A stretch of 64,000 bases of DNA, from assembly GCF_007280555.1 (NCBI RefSeq), contig NZ_VKDB01000004.1, positions 1 to 64,000 on the forward strand, read 5' to 3'. The position numbers and the translations under genes were made by a program. The notes beneath the pieces are model-generated. The model was not told where the DNA came from, ran no database searches, and saw nothing but the letters and a program-made list of their open reading frames with translations. The stretch is from Deinococcus detaillensis (GTDB taxonomy: Bacteria > Deinococcota > Deinococci > Deinococcales > Deinococcaceae). Shown piece after piece: positions 1 through 10,926 of the stretch (its first letter is position 1; every line of letters starts with the position of its first letter).

Positions 1-284
<284 letters not shown>

Positions 285-298
285 AATGGTTTCAAACA

Positions 299-316
299 CG
301 TTTTGCGAGCAAAACG
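299..316 (-). other. rRNA leader hairpin close to 16S
   Basis: CGTTTTG and CAAAACG are perfect 7-bp arms around a 4-nt loop, just upstream of the mature 16S end on the minus strand. It lies in the transcribed leader and may help precursor folding or processing. The role is inferred. Confidence 0.45.
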
Positions 317-426
317 AAGTTGATAAGTTTGCCTTTGCTAGTTCTCGCAATGGCTTGAGTCCGTAGACTCGTTTTGCATCCGAGGATGCGTATTTGCTTT
401 GAGCGGCTAAGGCTCTCAGCTATTTT

Positions 427-464
427 ACAAGTCTGGAGTCTTTTCGGGGGAAAAGACCGCTTGT
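427..464 (-). other. nested rRNA leader hairpin
   Basis: GTCTTTTC (438-445) and GAAAAGAC (450-457) form a perfect 8-bp stem with a GGGG loop on the plus strand (CCCC in the transcript). A second set of arms, ACAAG (427-431) and CTTGT (460-464), encloses it. It lies about 150 nt upstream of 16S in the rrn leader, where antitermination (boxB-like) or folding hairpins are expected. I did not find a convincing boxA. Confidence 0.45.
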
Positions 465-539
465 ATTGCCCTGTCAGGCAACCCTGCTCTCTCACTCATC
501 TCGCTTGTCATGCTTCCCGCCTCACTCGGAGGCTCAGAA

Positions 540-568
540 ACAATACAGCCCAACTGCGTATCTGTCAA
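540..568 (-). promoter_or_regulatory. rrn promoter
   Basis: On the minus strand a perfect -35 TTGACA (563-568) is followed after 17 bp by TATTGT (540-545). Transcription would start near 533, giving a leader of about 250 nt before 16S. It is among the strongest sigma-70-type promoters in the window, as expected for an rRNA operon. Confidence 0.75.
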
Positions 569-843
569 CCCTGAGCTGAGGCACTTTTCCAGCGGTGCGG
601 GACAGTAGCACCGGAAACGTCTCGTTGCACCCTCTTCGGGCCCACTCCATAAAGGGTCGGATGTGCTTAGATTCGCCCGTCGAAGGGGGTTTACTTCGCT
701 CGCTTGTCCCCTCTATATCCCCTATGAAGAGGAAAGTCGAGAAAGCCAATTCAACTCGTTGGAATCCAGCCGTTGAGCGGCTGAGCGCCAAGAGCGGCCA
801 ACATTTCCTTTTGAGCTTTGGCTTTGCCACTACACTGAGCTTC

Positions 844-3477
<2,634 letters not shown>

Positions 3478-3509
3478 GAGGTCCGCTCAGCACGGGTTAG
3501 CGGCAATCC

Positions 3510-3540
3510 AAGAAAGCGCGGCTCCCGAAGGAACCGCGCT
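3510..3540 (-). terminator. terminator after rplY
   Basis: AGCGCGGCTCC (3515-3525) and GGAACCGCGCT (3530-3540) pair around a 4-nt loop (UUCG in the transcript). On the minus strand the hairpin is followed by TTTCTT. It sits 20 nt past the rplY stop codon. Confidence 0.75.
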
Positions 3541-3559
3541 CTTACTTTGAACGTCAGGC

Positions 3560-4288
3560 TTATTCTTCGCTGACAGGTTTGCCGGAGCCGTCGCCCTCGG
3601 CTTCTTCCTTGGCCATCGCTTCGCTGGCTTCGGACTTGACGTCCTCCAGGGTGGCCTCGCCTTCCAGAACAGCTTCGGCGGCGGCTTCGCTGAGTTCGCC
3701 GGACGCGACCATACCCGCAACCTGCGCGGCCTGGGTTTCGGCTTCGGCTTCCTCGGCGCTGAGGCGCGGCGGCAAGACGCTGATGATCATGATGCTTTCG
3801 TCGACGGCCAGCTTGACGCCTTCAGGCAACTTGAGGTCGCCTGCGGTGATGTGATCGCCGATGTTAAGCTTGCTGACATCCACCACGATTTCTTGGGGAA
3901 TGCGGCGCGGGCCGGGGGCGATGATGCTGAGGCTGTGGGTGACGATATCCACCAAGCCGCCCATGACTTCACCCTGGCTCTTGCCTTTGATGTGAACCGG
4001 CACGCTGGCTTCAATCGGCTGGCCGTACGTGACCATGAAAAAGTCGACGTGCTGCGCGACGCGCTTGCGCTTATCCATCTGCACGGCTTTGACCAATGCG
4101 GGGAAGGTTTCGCCGCCTTCGATGGTGATGTCGAACAAGCCCGCCGTGCCCTGAGCGCGGAAAGCCCGGTCAAAGGCTTTGAGGTCAATGGTGAACGAGA
4201 CATTGTGCTCTTTGTTGTAAGCGACGGCGGGGATCATACCCTCCGGCAGCTTTTCCTGGGTGGTTCTGGGGGTAGCTTTCAGTTCCAT
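3560..4288 (-). CDS. rplY: 50S ribosomal protein L25 (CTC/TL5 family)
   Basis: 242 residues, with an N-terminal 5S rRNA-binding L25 domain (MELKATPRTT...) followed by the long CTC-type C-terminal beta domain and an acidic, alanine/glutamate-rich tail. This is the size and layout of the Deinococcus and Thermus L25/TL5 proteins, which are larger than E. coli L25. It binds 5S rRNA in the central protuberance. The ATG has an SD-like AGAGGGAG about 11 nt upstream. A candidate -10 TACACT at 4396-4401 would give a leader of about 100 nt. The gene stands alone and has its own terminator. Confidence 0.93.
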   Translation of the reverse strand: MELKATPRTTQEKLPEGMIPAVAYNKEHNVSFTIDLKAFDRAFRAQGTAGLFDITIEGGETFPALVKAVQMDKRKRVAQHVDFFMVTYGQPIEASVPVHIKGKSQGEVMGGLVDIVTHSLSIIAPGPRRIPQEIVVDVSKLNIGDHITAGDLKLPEGVKLAVDESIMIISVLPPRLSAEEAEAETQAAQVAGMVASGELSEAAAEAVLEGEATLEDVKSEASEAMAKEEAEGDGSGKPVSEE

Positions 4289-4395
4289 AGTGTATTTCTC
4301 CCTCTGGGACGGGTTTGCCGCTCGCGTTTTGGCACCTGCGCTTGGTGAGTTGGGTTCAAGCTGGCAGGGCGGGGCGGCAACCGTGCAACTTTAGC

Positions 4396-4401
4396 AGTGT
4401 A
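4396..4401 (-). promoter_or_regulatory. -10 box for rplY
   Basis: TACACT on the minus strand, about 108 bp before the rplY start. A weak TTCCAG lies about 18 bp further upstream as a possible -35. Assigned by pattern only. Confidence 0.4.
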
Positions 4402-4485
4402 GCAAAGAGGGGGCGGGTTCTGGAAGGGGTAAACAGGGAGCAGCGTGAACAGCCCTGAGTGTGCCCAGCTCCACCAAGCTCCGGC

Positions 4486-5082
4486 TTACCAGGACCTGAG
4501 CTTTTCCCTCTCCCCTGTTCCCACTGTCTCTAGCATTTGCATCAGTTGCACGAACGCCTGAGCCGTCACCTGCACGTCCCCGAAGCTGCGGTGGCGGCCT
4601 CCCGGGGCAAATTCTAGATTGAGGCGCTGGGCCAAGACGCCCAGGTTGTGTGCCCGCTCACGGGGGAAGGCGCGGCGTGAGAGCTGCACCGTACACAGCT
4701 CGTGGGTGGGGGTCCAACTCAGGCCGTGCCGACGGGCCGCCACCCGCATGAAGCCGCCGTCAAAGGAAATGTTGTGGGCCACCACTGCCGCGCCGCCCAC
4801 GAAAGCCAGAAAGTCAGGCAGCACCGCGCCCAGCAGCGGCGATTGAGCCACCATCTGGTCGCTGATGCCGTGAACGCGCTGGGCCTGCCAGGGAATCGGC
4901 ATAGCCGAGCCGTCGGCCCGCTGCGGGCGAATGAGCGACTCGAAACGCTCACTTTCCCGAACTTGGCCGTCTCTGATTTTGAGTGCGCCGATTTCTACGA
5001 TGGCGTCTTTTTCGGGACTCAGGCCCGTGGTTTCGAGGTCAAAGACCACATATTCGTTTAACACCCCTGTATTTAACACCAC
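4486..5082 (-). CDS. DnaQ-like 3'-5' exonuclease (DEDDh family)
   Basis: 198 residues covering one RNase T/DnaQ exonuclease fold. Exo I is DLETTGL, Exo II is NISFD, and Exo III has the HRSFGDV histidine and aspartate, so the four acidic residues and histidine of the DEDDh family appear intact. It resembles the epsilon proofreading subunit of DNA polymerase III or a stand-alone relative; the sequence alone cannot decide which. The listed start is a GTG at 5082; an in-frame GTG 18 nt downstream ([13 protein letters not shown]) is also possible. It is on the same strand as rplY but about 200 bp away. Confidence 0.82.
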   Translation of the reverse strand: MVLNTGVLNEYVVFDLETTGLSPEKDAIVEIGALKIRDGQVRESERFESLIRPQRADGSAMPIPWQAQRVHGISDQMVAQSPLLGAVLPDFLAFVGGAAVVAHNISFDGGFMRVAARRHGLSWTPTHELCTVQLSRRAFPRERAHNLGVLAQRLNLEFAPGGRHRSFGDVQVTAQAFVQLMQMLETVGTGEREKLRSW

Positions 5083-5126
5083 CGCGCCCGCTCTCTATTG
5101 TCACCGACTGCCTGAATTCAATCACC

Positions 5127-6038
5127 TCAACCTGCCGCCGGGTGCTCCACTTTGGAGGCGGTGCTGAACAGCAAAGCCGCGCCGATCACTAGCGCCGCAC
5201 CGAGGAGAGCCGGAGGGCTGAGGCGCTCGGCAAACAGCAGGGCGGCCAGCACAGACGCCACCACCGGCTCCAAGCTGGCAATCACGCTGGCGCGGGTGGG
5301 ATTGAGCCGCCGGAGGCCCAGGCTGTAAGCGGTGTAAGCGGCGAAGGTGCACAGCAGGGCGATGCAGCCCAGATTGAGCCAAGCGGCGGACGTTTTGGCA
5401 GCAAAAGGCACGAACGGCAGCAGGCCCAGCGCCCCCACGGGCAGCGCCACCGCGTAGAGCGCCTGCGGATCGTAACGCTCAAAAAAGACCCGCCCATAGA
5501 GGTAATACAAGCTGTAGGTCAGGCCCGCCGTGAGGCCCCAGCCCAGCGAGAGCGCCGACACCTGCACGCCCGAGCCGCCCCCCAGCGAAATCAGCGCCAC
5601 GCCGCCCAGCGTGAGAGCCACCGCGCCGAGTTCACGCGGCCCGAGGCGCTCTTTCCAGAACAGCCAACCGGACAGCGCCACGAACGCCGGAGCGGTGTAG
5701 AGCAATACTGATGCCAGACTCGCCCCGCCTGCCCGCACCGCCAGTTGGTAGCTGCCGTAAAAGATACTGACGCCTGCCAAGCCGAACAGCACCGTCAGAA
5801 GCAGATCGCGCCCACGCGGCAAGCGGGAGCGGCGCAGCCCGGCGCTGAGGGCAAAGCAGCCCCCGCCCAGCAGCGCCCGCCAAAACGCCACTTCCAGCGG
5901 GCCGAGGCCCTGGGCCTGCGCGAACTTGCCGAAAATACCCAGTAGACCCCACAGAAAAGCCGCCAGCAGCACCCAGCCCGCGCCGTTTTGAGCATTCTTG
6001 AAACTTAGCTTGCCAAGCCTCAAGCGCCGCGCCGCCAC
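5127..6038 (-). CDS. EamA/DMT-superfamily transporter
   Basis: 303 residues, almost wholly hydrophobic, with about ten membrane helices in two EamA repeats, the usual layout of drug/metabolite transporters (RhaT/YdcZ-like). The second repeat carries the typical [18 protein letters not shown] segment. Substrate cannot be predicted. The GTG start at 6038 lies inside the end of the upstream gene (19-bp overlap), so the two are probably co-transcribed. The first 20 residues are basic and may not all be translated; a start closer to the first helix is possible. Confidence 0.85.
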   Translation of the reverse strand: MAARRLRLGKLSFKNAQNGAGWVLLAAFLWGLLGIFGKFAQAQGLGPLEVAFWRALLGGGCFALSAGLRRSRLPRGRDLLLTVLFGLAGVSIFYGSYQLAVRAGGASLASVLLYTAPAFVALSGWLFWKERLGPRELGAVALTLGGVALISLGGGSGVQVSALSLGWGLTAGLTYSLYYLYGRVFFERYDPQALYAVALPVGALGLLPFVPFAAKTSAAWLNLGCIALLCTFAAYTAYSLGLRRLNPTRASVIASLEPVVASVLAALLFAERLSPPALLGAALVIGAALLFSTASKVEHPAAG

Positions 6039-6829
6039 GCCAGTACGCTCAGCACAGCCGCCGCCAGGAGTCCGGCAATGGCCAGCCCCAGCAAAATCAC
6101 GGAGCGGGTGTCACGGATTTGACCGACAGCGGGCAAAACACCAGTCGCGTAGACCTGTTTTTGATCGCCGCTGAGCAGCACGTCCACTGGAACGGGCGTG
6201 CCTTCTCGGGCGCTCCGAAGACCGCTGGCCGAAGTGTCGCCGCCGGGCCGCAAAAGCCCGTCGGGACTGAAAGGGCTATAAACGCTGCTGGTCACCCAGT
6301 AGCTGTATTCGCCTGCATTAAGGTCAGTGTCCAAGATCAGCTCGGTGCCTTGCAGCGTGACTCGCGGCGCGTCGGGAGCCAGAACGGGGCGAAGAGGTTG
6401 GCCAGCGGCTTGGTCGGCCTGCGGCGGAGCGCTGAAATGCTGAACTTGAAAACCGTCGAGGCGGTAATGCTCCTGCCAACCCGACGACCCCGCCACCCGC
6501 AGGCCCAGGCCCGTCAAGTCACTGATACCACCCGGAGCCGTTTTGACAAAAATGTCCAGCACCGCGCCGGAATAGCCCGCTGGCGCGTTCCAGGGATTGC
6601 CGATGGCCCCGAACGACACGCTCAGGCGCAATTTTCCGCTGACGTTTTCGGCCTTAAACAAGCGCAGATCGAGTGCCGAAGCGCTGATGGCCGGGCGGGT
6701 GGGCAATTGGTAACTGCCGTCGCCGCTGGCGTCCCCTGCCGGATCGGGCACACTCAGCAGCAAGGCCGGCGGCGGAGCAACGGCCGCAGCGGGGAGAGGC
6801 AGGAGGAGGGCGGCAAGCAGCGAAAACAC
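6020..6829 (-). CDS. secreted, C-terminally anchored protein with glucodextranase-C-like domain
   Basis: 269 residues. It has an N-terminal hydrophobic signal sequence ([15 protein letters not shown]), then a domain opening with [16 protein letters not shown], a motif typical of the glucodextranase C-terminal/DOMON-like beta domain found in secreted carbohydrate-active proteins. It ends with one membrane helix and a basic stop ([11 protein letters not shown]). It is probably held on the outer face of the cytoplasmic membrane. The GTG start is supported by TATACT ending 7 nt upstream (leaderless). It overlaps the DMT transporter gene and diverges from recD2. Binding partner unknown. Confidence 0.6.
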   Translation of the reverse strand: MFSLLAALLLPLPAAAVAPPPALLLSVPDPAGDASGDGSYQLPTRPAISASALDLRLFKAENVSGKLRLSVSFGAIGNPWNAPAGYSGAVLDIFVKTAPGGISDLTGLGLRVAGSSGWQEHYRLDGFQVQHFSAPPQADQAAGQPLRPVLAPDAPRVTLQGTELILDTDLNAGEYSYWVTSSVYSPFSPDGLLRPGGDTSASGLRSAREGTPVPVDVLLSGDQKQVYATGVLPAVGQIRDTRSVILLGLAIAGLLAAAVLSVLAWRRGA

Positions 6830-6921
6830 GCCGGTCAGTATAGCGGCGCGAGCTGAGGCGGCGGCTAGCCAGCAGATGAGCGGGCGGCAGCGACCTTGGT
6901 GACCTTAGCGACCCTGATCGG

Positions 6922-6937
6922 TTGACTCTGATATGCT
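6922..6937 (+). promoter_or_regulatory. recD2 leaderless promoter
   Basis: TATGCT (6932-6937) ends 9 nt before the recD2 ATG at 6947. A TTGACT at 6922-6927 is too close to act as its -35. This is consistent with a leaderless or near-leaderless transcript. Confidence 0.45.
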
Positions 6938-6946
6938 GACAACAGA

Positions 6947-9061
6947 ATGAACGCCGCCGATCCCACCCAGCAACACTTGACTCCCCAAGCTCAGCATCTG
7001 CGGGTGTCGGGCAGCGTCAACAAAGTCCGTTACCGCGCCGACAGCGGCTTTACCGTGCTGTCGGCGACCCTCAAAAACGAGGAAGGCGAGGACGACGACG
7101 CCACCGTGGTGGGCTTGATGCCGCCGTTGGACGTGGGCGACAGCTTCACCGCCGAAGTCAGCATGGAAGAGCACCGCGAGTACGGCTATCAGTACAAGGT
7201 GCTGAATATGGTGCTGGAAGCCGCGCCCAGCGACCTCACCGAAGAAGGCGTGGCGGCCTACCTGGAAGCCCGCGTGGGCGGCGTCGGCAAAGTGCTGGCG
7301 GGGCGCATCGCCTCGCACTTTGGTTCCGCCACCTTCGAAGTGCTCTCGGAGACGCCGGAAAAAATGCTGCAAGTGCCGGGCATCACTCAGGCGACCCTCT
7401 TCAAGATGACCCAGAGCTGGAGCGTTCAGGGCGGCGAGCGGCGCTCTCTGGCGGCGTTGCAAGGGCTGGGCCTGAGCATCTCGCAGGCGCAGCGGGCCAC
7501 CAAGCACTTTGGCGATGCAGCTGCCGAGCGCCTCAGCGCCGACATCTACGCCCTGACCGAAGTGGAGGGCATCGGCTTTTTGACCGCTGACAAGCTAGCG
7601 CAGGAGCAGGGCATCACGAGTGACGACCCGCGCCGCCTGACCGCCGCCGCCGTCTACGCCATTCAGCAAGCCGCTCAGCAGGGTGGGCACAGCTTTTTGC
7701 CGCGCACCCGGGCTGAAAAAGGTGTCGGCCACTACGCCCGCGTCTCACCGGAGCAGGCGATGCTGGCACTCGACAACGCCATCGAGCTGGGCCGTCTCAA
7801 AGACGACGAGGGCCGGATTTATTTGCCGCCCGTGCTGCGGGCCGAGCGGCGGCTGGCAGGCGTGATCCGCACCCTGATCGCCACGCCGCCCACCGGTGAG
7901 TGGAATGTGCCCAAAGGGGCTGACAAGGGACTCTCGGCGGAGCAGGCCACCGTGCTGCACCTCTTAGAAGACAACCGGCTGGTGGTGCTGACCGGCGGCC
8001 CCGGCACTGGCAAAAGCACCACCACGCGGGCGGTGGCCGACCTCGCCGAATCGCTTGACCTGGAAGTGGGATTGTGCGCTCCCACCGGCAAAGCGGCGCG
8101 GCGGCTGGGCGAGGTCACAGGACGCAGTGCCAGCACCATTCACCGCTTGCTCGGCTATGGGCCGGAGGGCTTCCGGCACAACCACCTCGAACCTGCGCCC
8201 TACGACCTGATTATCGTGGACGAGGTGAGCATGTGCGGCGACGCTTTGATGCTGAGCCTCCTCAACGCCGCAGCGCCGGGAGCGCGGGTGCTGCTGGTGG
8301 GCGACACTGACCAGCTCCCGCCAGTGGACGCCGGATTGCCGCTGCACGCCATCACCCAAGTCGCGCCCACCATTCGGCTTTCGCAGGTCTACCGGCAGGC
8401 CGCCAAAAACCCGATTATTCAGGCGGCGCACGGTCTACTCAGTGGCAAAGCGCCGGAGTGGGGGCCAGCCGAGCTGCACCATGTCGCCACCGACGCCGAC
8501 GTGGGAGCGCGGCGGGTGGCGCTGCTGGTGCGCGAACTTGGCGGCCCCGGCAAAGTACAGGTGCTGACCCCCATGCGAAAGGGGCCGCTGGGAGTGGAGA
8601 CGCTCAACCACCATTTGCAGGGCATCTTTAACCCTGGAGTGGGCGGCGTCCGGATTGCCGACGGCGAAGCGCGGGCGGGTGACATCGTGGTGCAGACCAA
8701 AAACGATTACCAGAATGAAGTCTTTAACGGCACGCTGGGCACCGTCTTGCGCGAAGACCGGGGGAAGTTACAGGTGGACTTTGACGGCAACGTGGTGGAA
8801 CTCGCCGGGGCCGAACTGTTCAATTTGCAACTCGGCTACGCGCTGACCGTCCACCGCGCTCAGGGCAGCGAGTGGGACACGGTGCTGGGCGTGCTGCACG
8901 AAGCCCACATGCCGATGCTCTCGCGCAACCTCGCCTACACCGCCCTGACGCGGGCCAAAGAAAGATTTGTCAGCGTGGGGTCGCAGAGCGCCTGGGTGAG
9001 GGCGGCGAGCAAGCAAAAAGATGAGCGGTATACAGCGCTGCTGGAGCGGATTCGGGGGTAA
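6947..9061 (+). CDS. recD2: SF1B 5'-3' DNA helicase RecD2
   Basis: 704 residues, close to the length of the structurally studied D. radiodurans RecD2. An N-terminal domain with HhH-like segments (VGGVGKVLAGRIASHFG, VEGIGFLTADKLA) is followed by the RecD core. Walker A is GGPGTGKST near residue 348, Walker B is IIVDEVSM, motif III is LVGDTDQLPPV, motif IV has QVYRQAA, and the C-terminal UvrD-like domain holds ALTVHRAQGSEWD. RecD2 acts without RecBC and is tied to antioxidant and DNA-repair phenotypes in Deinococcus. It is monocistronic and divergent from the anchored protein gene; the next promoter follows closely. Confidence 0.95.
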   Translation: MNAADPTQQHLTPQAQHLRVSGSVNKVRYRADSGFTVLSATLKNEEGEDDDATVVGLMPPLDVGDSFTAEVSMEEHREYGYQYKVLNMVLEAAPSDLTEEGVAAYLEARVGGVGKVLAGRIASHFGSATFEVLSETPEKMLQVPGITQATLFKMTQSWSVQGGERRSLAALQGLGLSISQAQRATKHFGDAAAERLSADIYALTEVEGIGFLTADKLAQEQGITSDDPRRLTAAAVYAIQQAAQQGGHSFLPRTRAEKGVGHYARVSPEQAMLALDNAIELGRLKDDEGRIYLPPVLRAERRLAGVIRTLIATPPTGEWNVPKGADKGLSAEQATVLHLLEDNRLVVLTGGPGTGKSTTTRAVADLAESLDLEVGLCAPTGKAARRLGEVTGRSASTIHRLLGYGPEGFRHNHLEPAPYDLIIVDEVSMCGDALMLSLLNAAAPGARVLLVGDTDQLPPVDAGLPLHAITQVAPTIRLSQVYRQAAKNPIIQAAHGLLSGKAPEWGPAELHHVATDADVGARRVALLVRELGGPGKVQVLTPMRKGPLGVETLNHHLQGIFNPGVGGVRIADGEARAGDIVVQTKNDYQNEVFNGTLGTVLREDRGKLQVDFDGNVVELAGAELFNLQLGYALTVHRAQGSEWDTVLGVLHEAHMPMLSRNLAYTALTRAKERFVSVGSQSAWVRAASKQKDERYTALLERIRG

Positions 9062-9188
9062 AGTCGCTCCAGCACAGGACGAACTTCATTTTCTGGGGGG
9101 AGAGACAAATCACCTGTTTGTTTTTCGGTCCACCCTCCCGAGTGAATTGACCTGTCTTCACAATGAGAAGCCTGTAAGATGGCACACG

Positions 9189-9194
9189 TATACT
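9189..9194 (+). promoter_or_regulatory. -10 box upstream of HD-GYP gene
   Basis: TATACT, with the ATG of a 23-codon ORF 7 nt downstream. No good -35 at the usual distance; a TTGACC lies further up at 9147-9152. Confidence 0.55.
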
Positions 9195-9201
9195 GAGGCC
9201 A

Positions 9202-9273
9202 ATGCCTCGCCGCTCTTTCTTCTTTTGTGTGGGCCAACGGCTCTGCCGGACACGGCAAGGGAGGCGGACTTGA
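9202..9273 (+). CDS. possible leaderless 23-codon upstream ORF
   Basis: ATG at 9202 sits 7 nt after TATACT, the leaderless spacing seen at many genes here. It reads 23 codons (MPRRSFFFCVGQ..., arginine-rich) to a TGA at 9271-9273. That TGA overlaps the TTG start of the HD-GYP gene in the tetranucleotide TTGA. It could be a coupling leader peptide, or simply the 5' UTR of the next gene. No homologue is known to me and coding is unproven. Confidence 0.3.
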   Translation: MPRRSFFFCVGQRLCRTRQGRRT

Positions 9274-10892
9274 AATCTACCCTCGTCAAGTCTGCGGCCC
9301 CGAATCGGCACCGCTCCTCCGGGCCGCACCGTCCCAAGCCCGGTGTGGAGGCGCAGACGGTGGTGCTGCTGGCCCAGTCTTCCGAGGATGTCTTCCGGCG
9401 CTGCGTCAGTCTGGCGCTGCAAATCACGCGGGCCACCACCTCGATGGTGCTGCTGTACCGGCCCGGGCTGGACGTGCTGGAAGTGGTCGCCGCCAGCGGC
9501 CATCTGGCCGAGGAGGCCACTGGACGGCAGCTGAGGCGCGGCGAGGCGCTGGGCTGGCGGGTCTTTGACTCGGGCGAAGTGCAGAGCGTTGAGCGGGCGC
9601 AGGACATAGCCGAGGCGTATTTCGTCTCTGGGCGTGCTCAGCCGGGCATGTACCTGGGAGTGCCGCTGCTCGACCCAGAAGGTCAGGTGCTGGGCGTGCT
9701 GTCTGCCGATACCACCGACAGCCCTGAGCGGCTGGACGCGGCAGACGCTCAGGCGCTGCTGCTGCTGGGACAGGCGGCTGGAGTGGCCTACAGCCGCTGG
9801 CTGGCGCTCGAACACGCTCAGGTCACCGCGCGGCAATTCGAGCGCCTCGCCACCCTGACGCCGGAGCTCGACCGCCTGACCCGGCCTGAAGAGATTGCCC
9901 GGCTGGCCTTGCAAGCGCTTATCGAGGTGAGTGGGTTTACTTCCGGAGCGGTGTTCGGCATCGATTCCCAGGGGCAAGCCACCTTGACGGTGCTGGAGGG
10001 CGAAGAGTATGAAGGCCCACCCAGCGCTGCCCAGTTACGTGAGCCGCATCCACCGGCGGGCTTGGTGGCGGAGGTGTTGCGAACCGGCAGCCCGCAGTTG
10101 GTGCCCGATTACATGAGCTGGAGCGGCGCACGTGTACACAGCATTTACACCGCCGCCGCCGCGCCGCTGCGTTCACGCGGACAGGTCGTGGGCGTGATCG
10201 GCCTGATGCATACCCGTCACCGTCACGAAGCCCCCGGCGAAATCATGACCCTGCTCGGCATGGTCGCGGCCCGCATCGATCAAGCGCTGGAACGCGCCTC
10301 CGGACTCGAATATCTGCATCAGACGCGCGAAGCGGCTTTGCGGGCGCTGGGACGGGTACTCGAAGGCCGCGACGGCGACACCTTCGGCCACACCGACCGC
10401 GTCACCACACTGGCGCTGCAACTGGGCGAAGCGCTGGGACGGTCGCCGGAAGACTTGCAGCATCTGCGCTGGGGCGCGTACCTGCACGACATCGGCAAGG
10501 TGGCGGTGGGCGACGACGTCCTGCGTAAGCCCGGTGAATTGACGGCGGCGGAGCGGCGGCTGATGCAGCGCCATGTGGTGGTCGGAGACGACATGCTCCG
10601 TGACGAGGTGTTTGTGCCGCGTGCGGTCAGGGAGGTGGTGCGCCATCACCATGAACGCTGGGACGGCTCAGGGTATCCGGACCGGCTGGCAGGCGAGGCA
10701 ATTCCGCTGCTGGCCCGCATCTTCAGCGTGGTGGATGTTTACGACGCGCTGGTCAGCGAGCGGCCCTATAAACGGGCCTGGCCCCAGTCGGAAGCGCTGG
10801 CCGAGCTTGAGCGCTGCGCGGGCAGCCAGTTTGATCCGCAGATCGTGGAGGTCTTCGTGAATTTGGAGAAAGCGTGTTCGGTGTTGCTGTGA
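9270..10892 (+). CDS. GAF-domain HD-GYP phosphodiesterase
   Basis: 540 residues from the TTG at 9270, chosen because AAGGGAGG (9256-9263) is a strong Shine-Dalgarno 6 nt before it. Two GAF-like sensor domains occupy roughly residues 20-370. The HD-GYP domain follows, with GHTDRV, YLHDIGK, HHHERWDGSGYP and an intact IPLLARIFSVVDVYDAL. Such domains hydrolyse cyclic di-GMP, and the key histidines and aspartate are present, so it is likely active. No membrane segment: a cytoplasmic sensor. A GGDEF cyclase gene follows 34 bp later, suggesting linked synthesis and breakdown of c-di-GMP. The frame is open upstream to 9021, but that part overlaps recD2 and looks non-coding. Confidence 0.88.
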   Translation: MKSTLVKSAAPNRHRSSGPHRPKPGVEAQTVVLLAQSSEDVFRRCVSLALQITRATTSMVLLYRPGLDVLEVVAASGHLAEEATGRQLRRGEALGWRVFDSGEVQSVERAQDIAEAYFVSGRAQPGMYLGVPLLDPEGQVLGVLSADTTDSPERLDAADAQALLLLGQAAGVAYSRWLALEHAQVTARQFERLATLTPELDRLTRPEEIARLALQALIEVSGFTSGAVFGIDSQGQATLTVLEGEEYEGPPSAAQLREPHPPAGLVAEVLRTGSPQLVPDYMSWSGARVHSIYTAAAAPLRSRGQVVGVIGLMHTRHRHEAPGEIMTLLGMVAARIDQALERASGLEYLHQTREAALRALGRVLEGRDGDTFGHTDRVTTLALQLGEALGRSPEDLQHLRWGAYLHDIGKVAVGDDVLRKPGELTAAERRLMQRHVVVGDDMLRDEVFVPRAVREVVRHHHERWDGSGYPDRLAGEAIPLLARIFSVVDVYDALVSERPYKRAWPQSEALAELERCAGSQFDPQIVEVFVNLEKACSVLL

Positions 10893-10926
10893 TGCGGAGT
10901 CGCTACGGCGCTGCGGGGCGGCGGGC

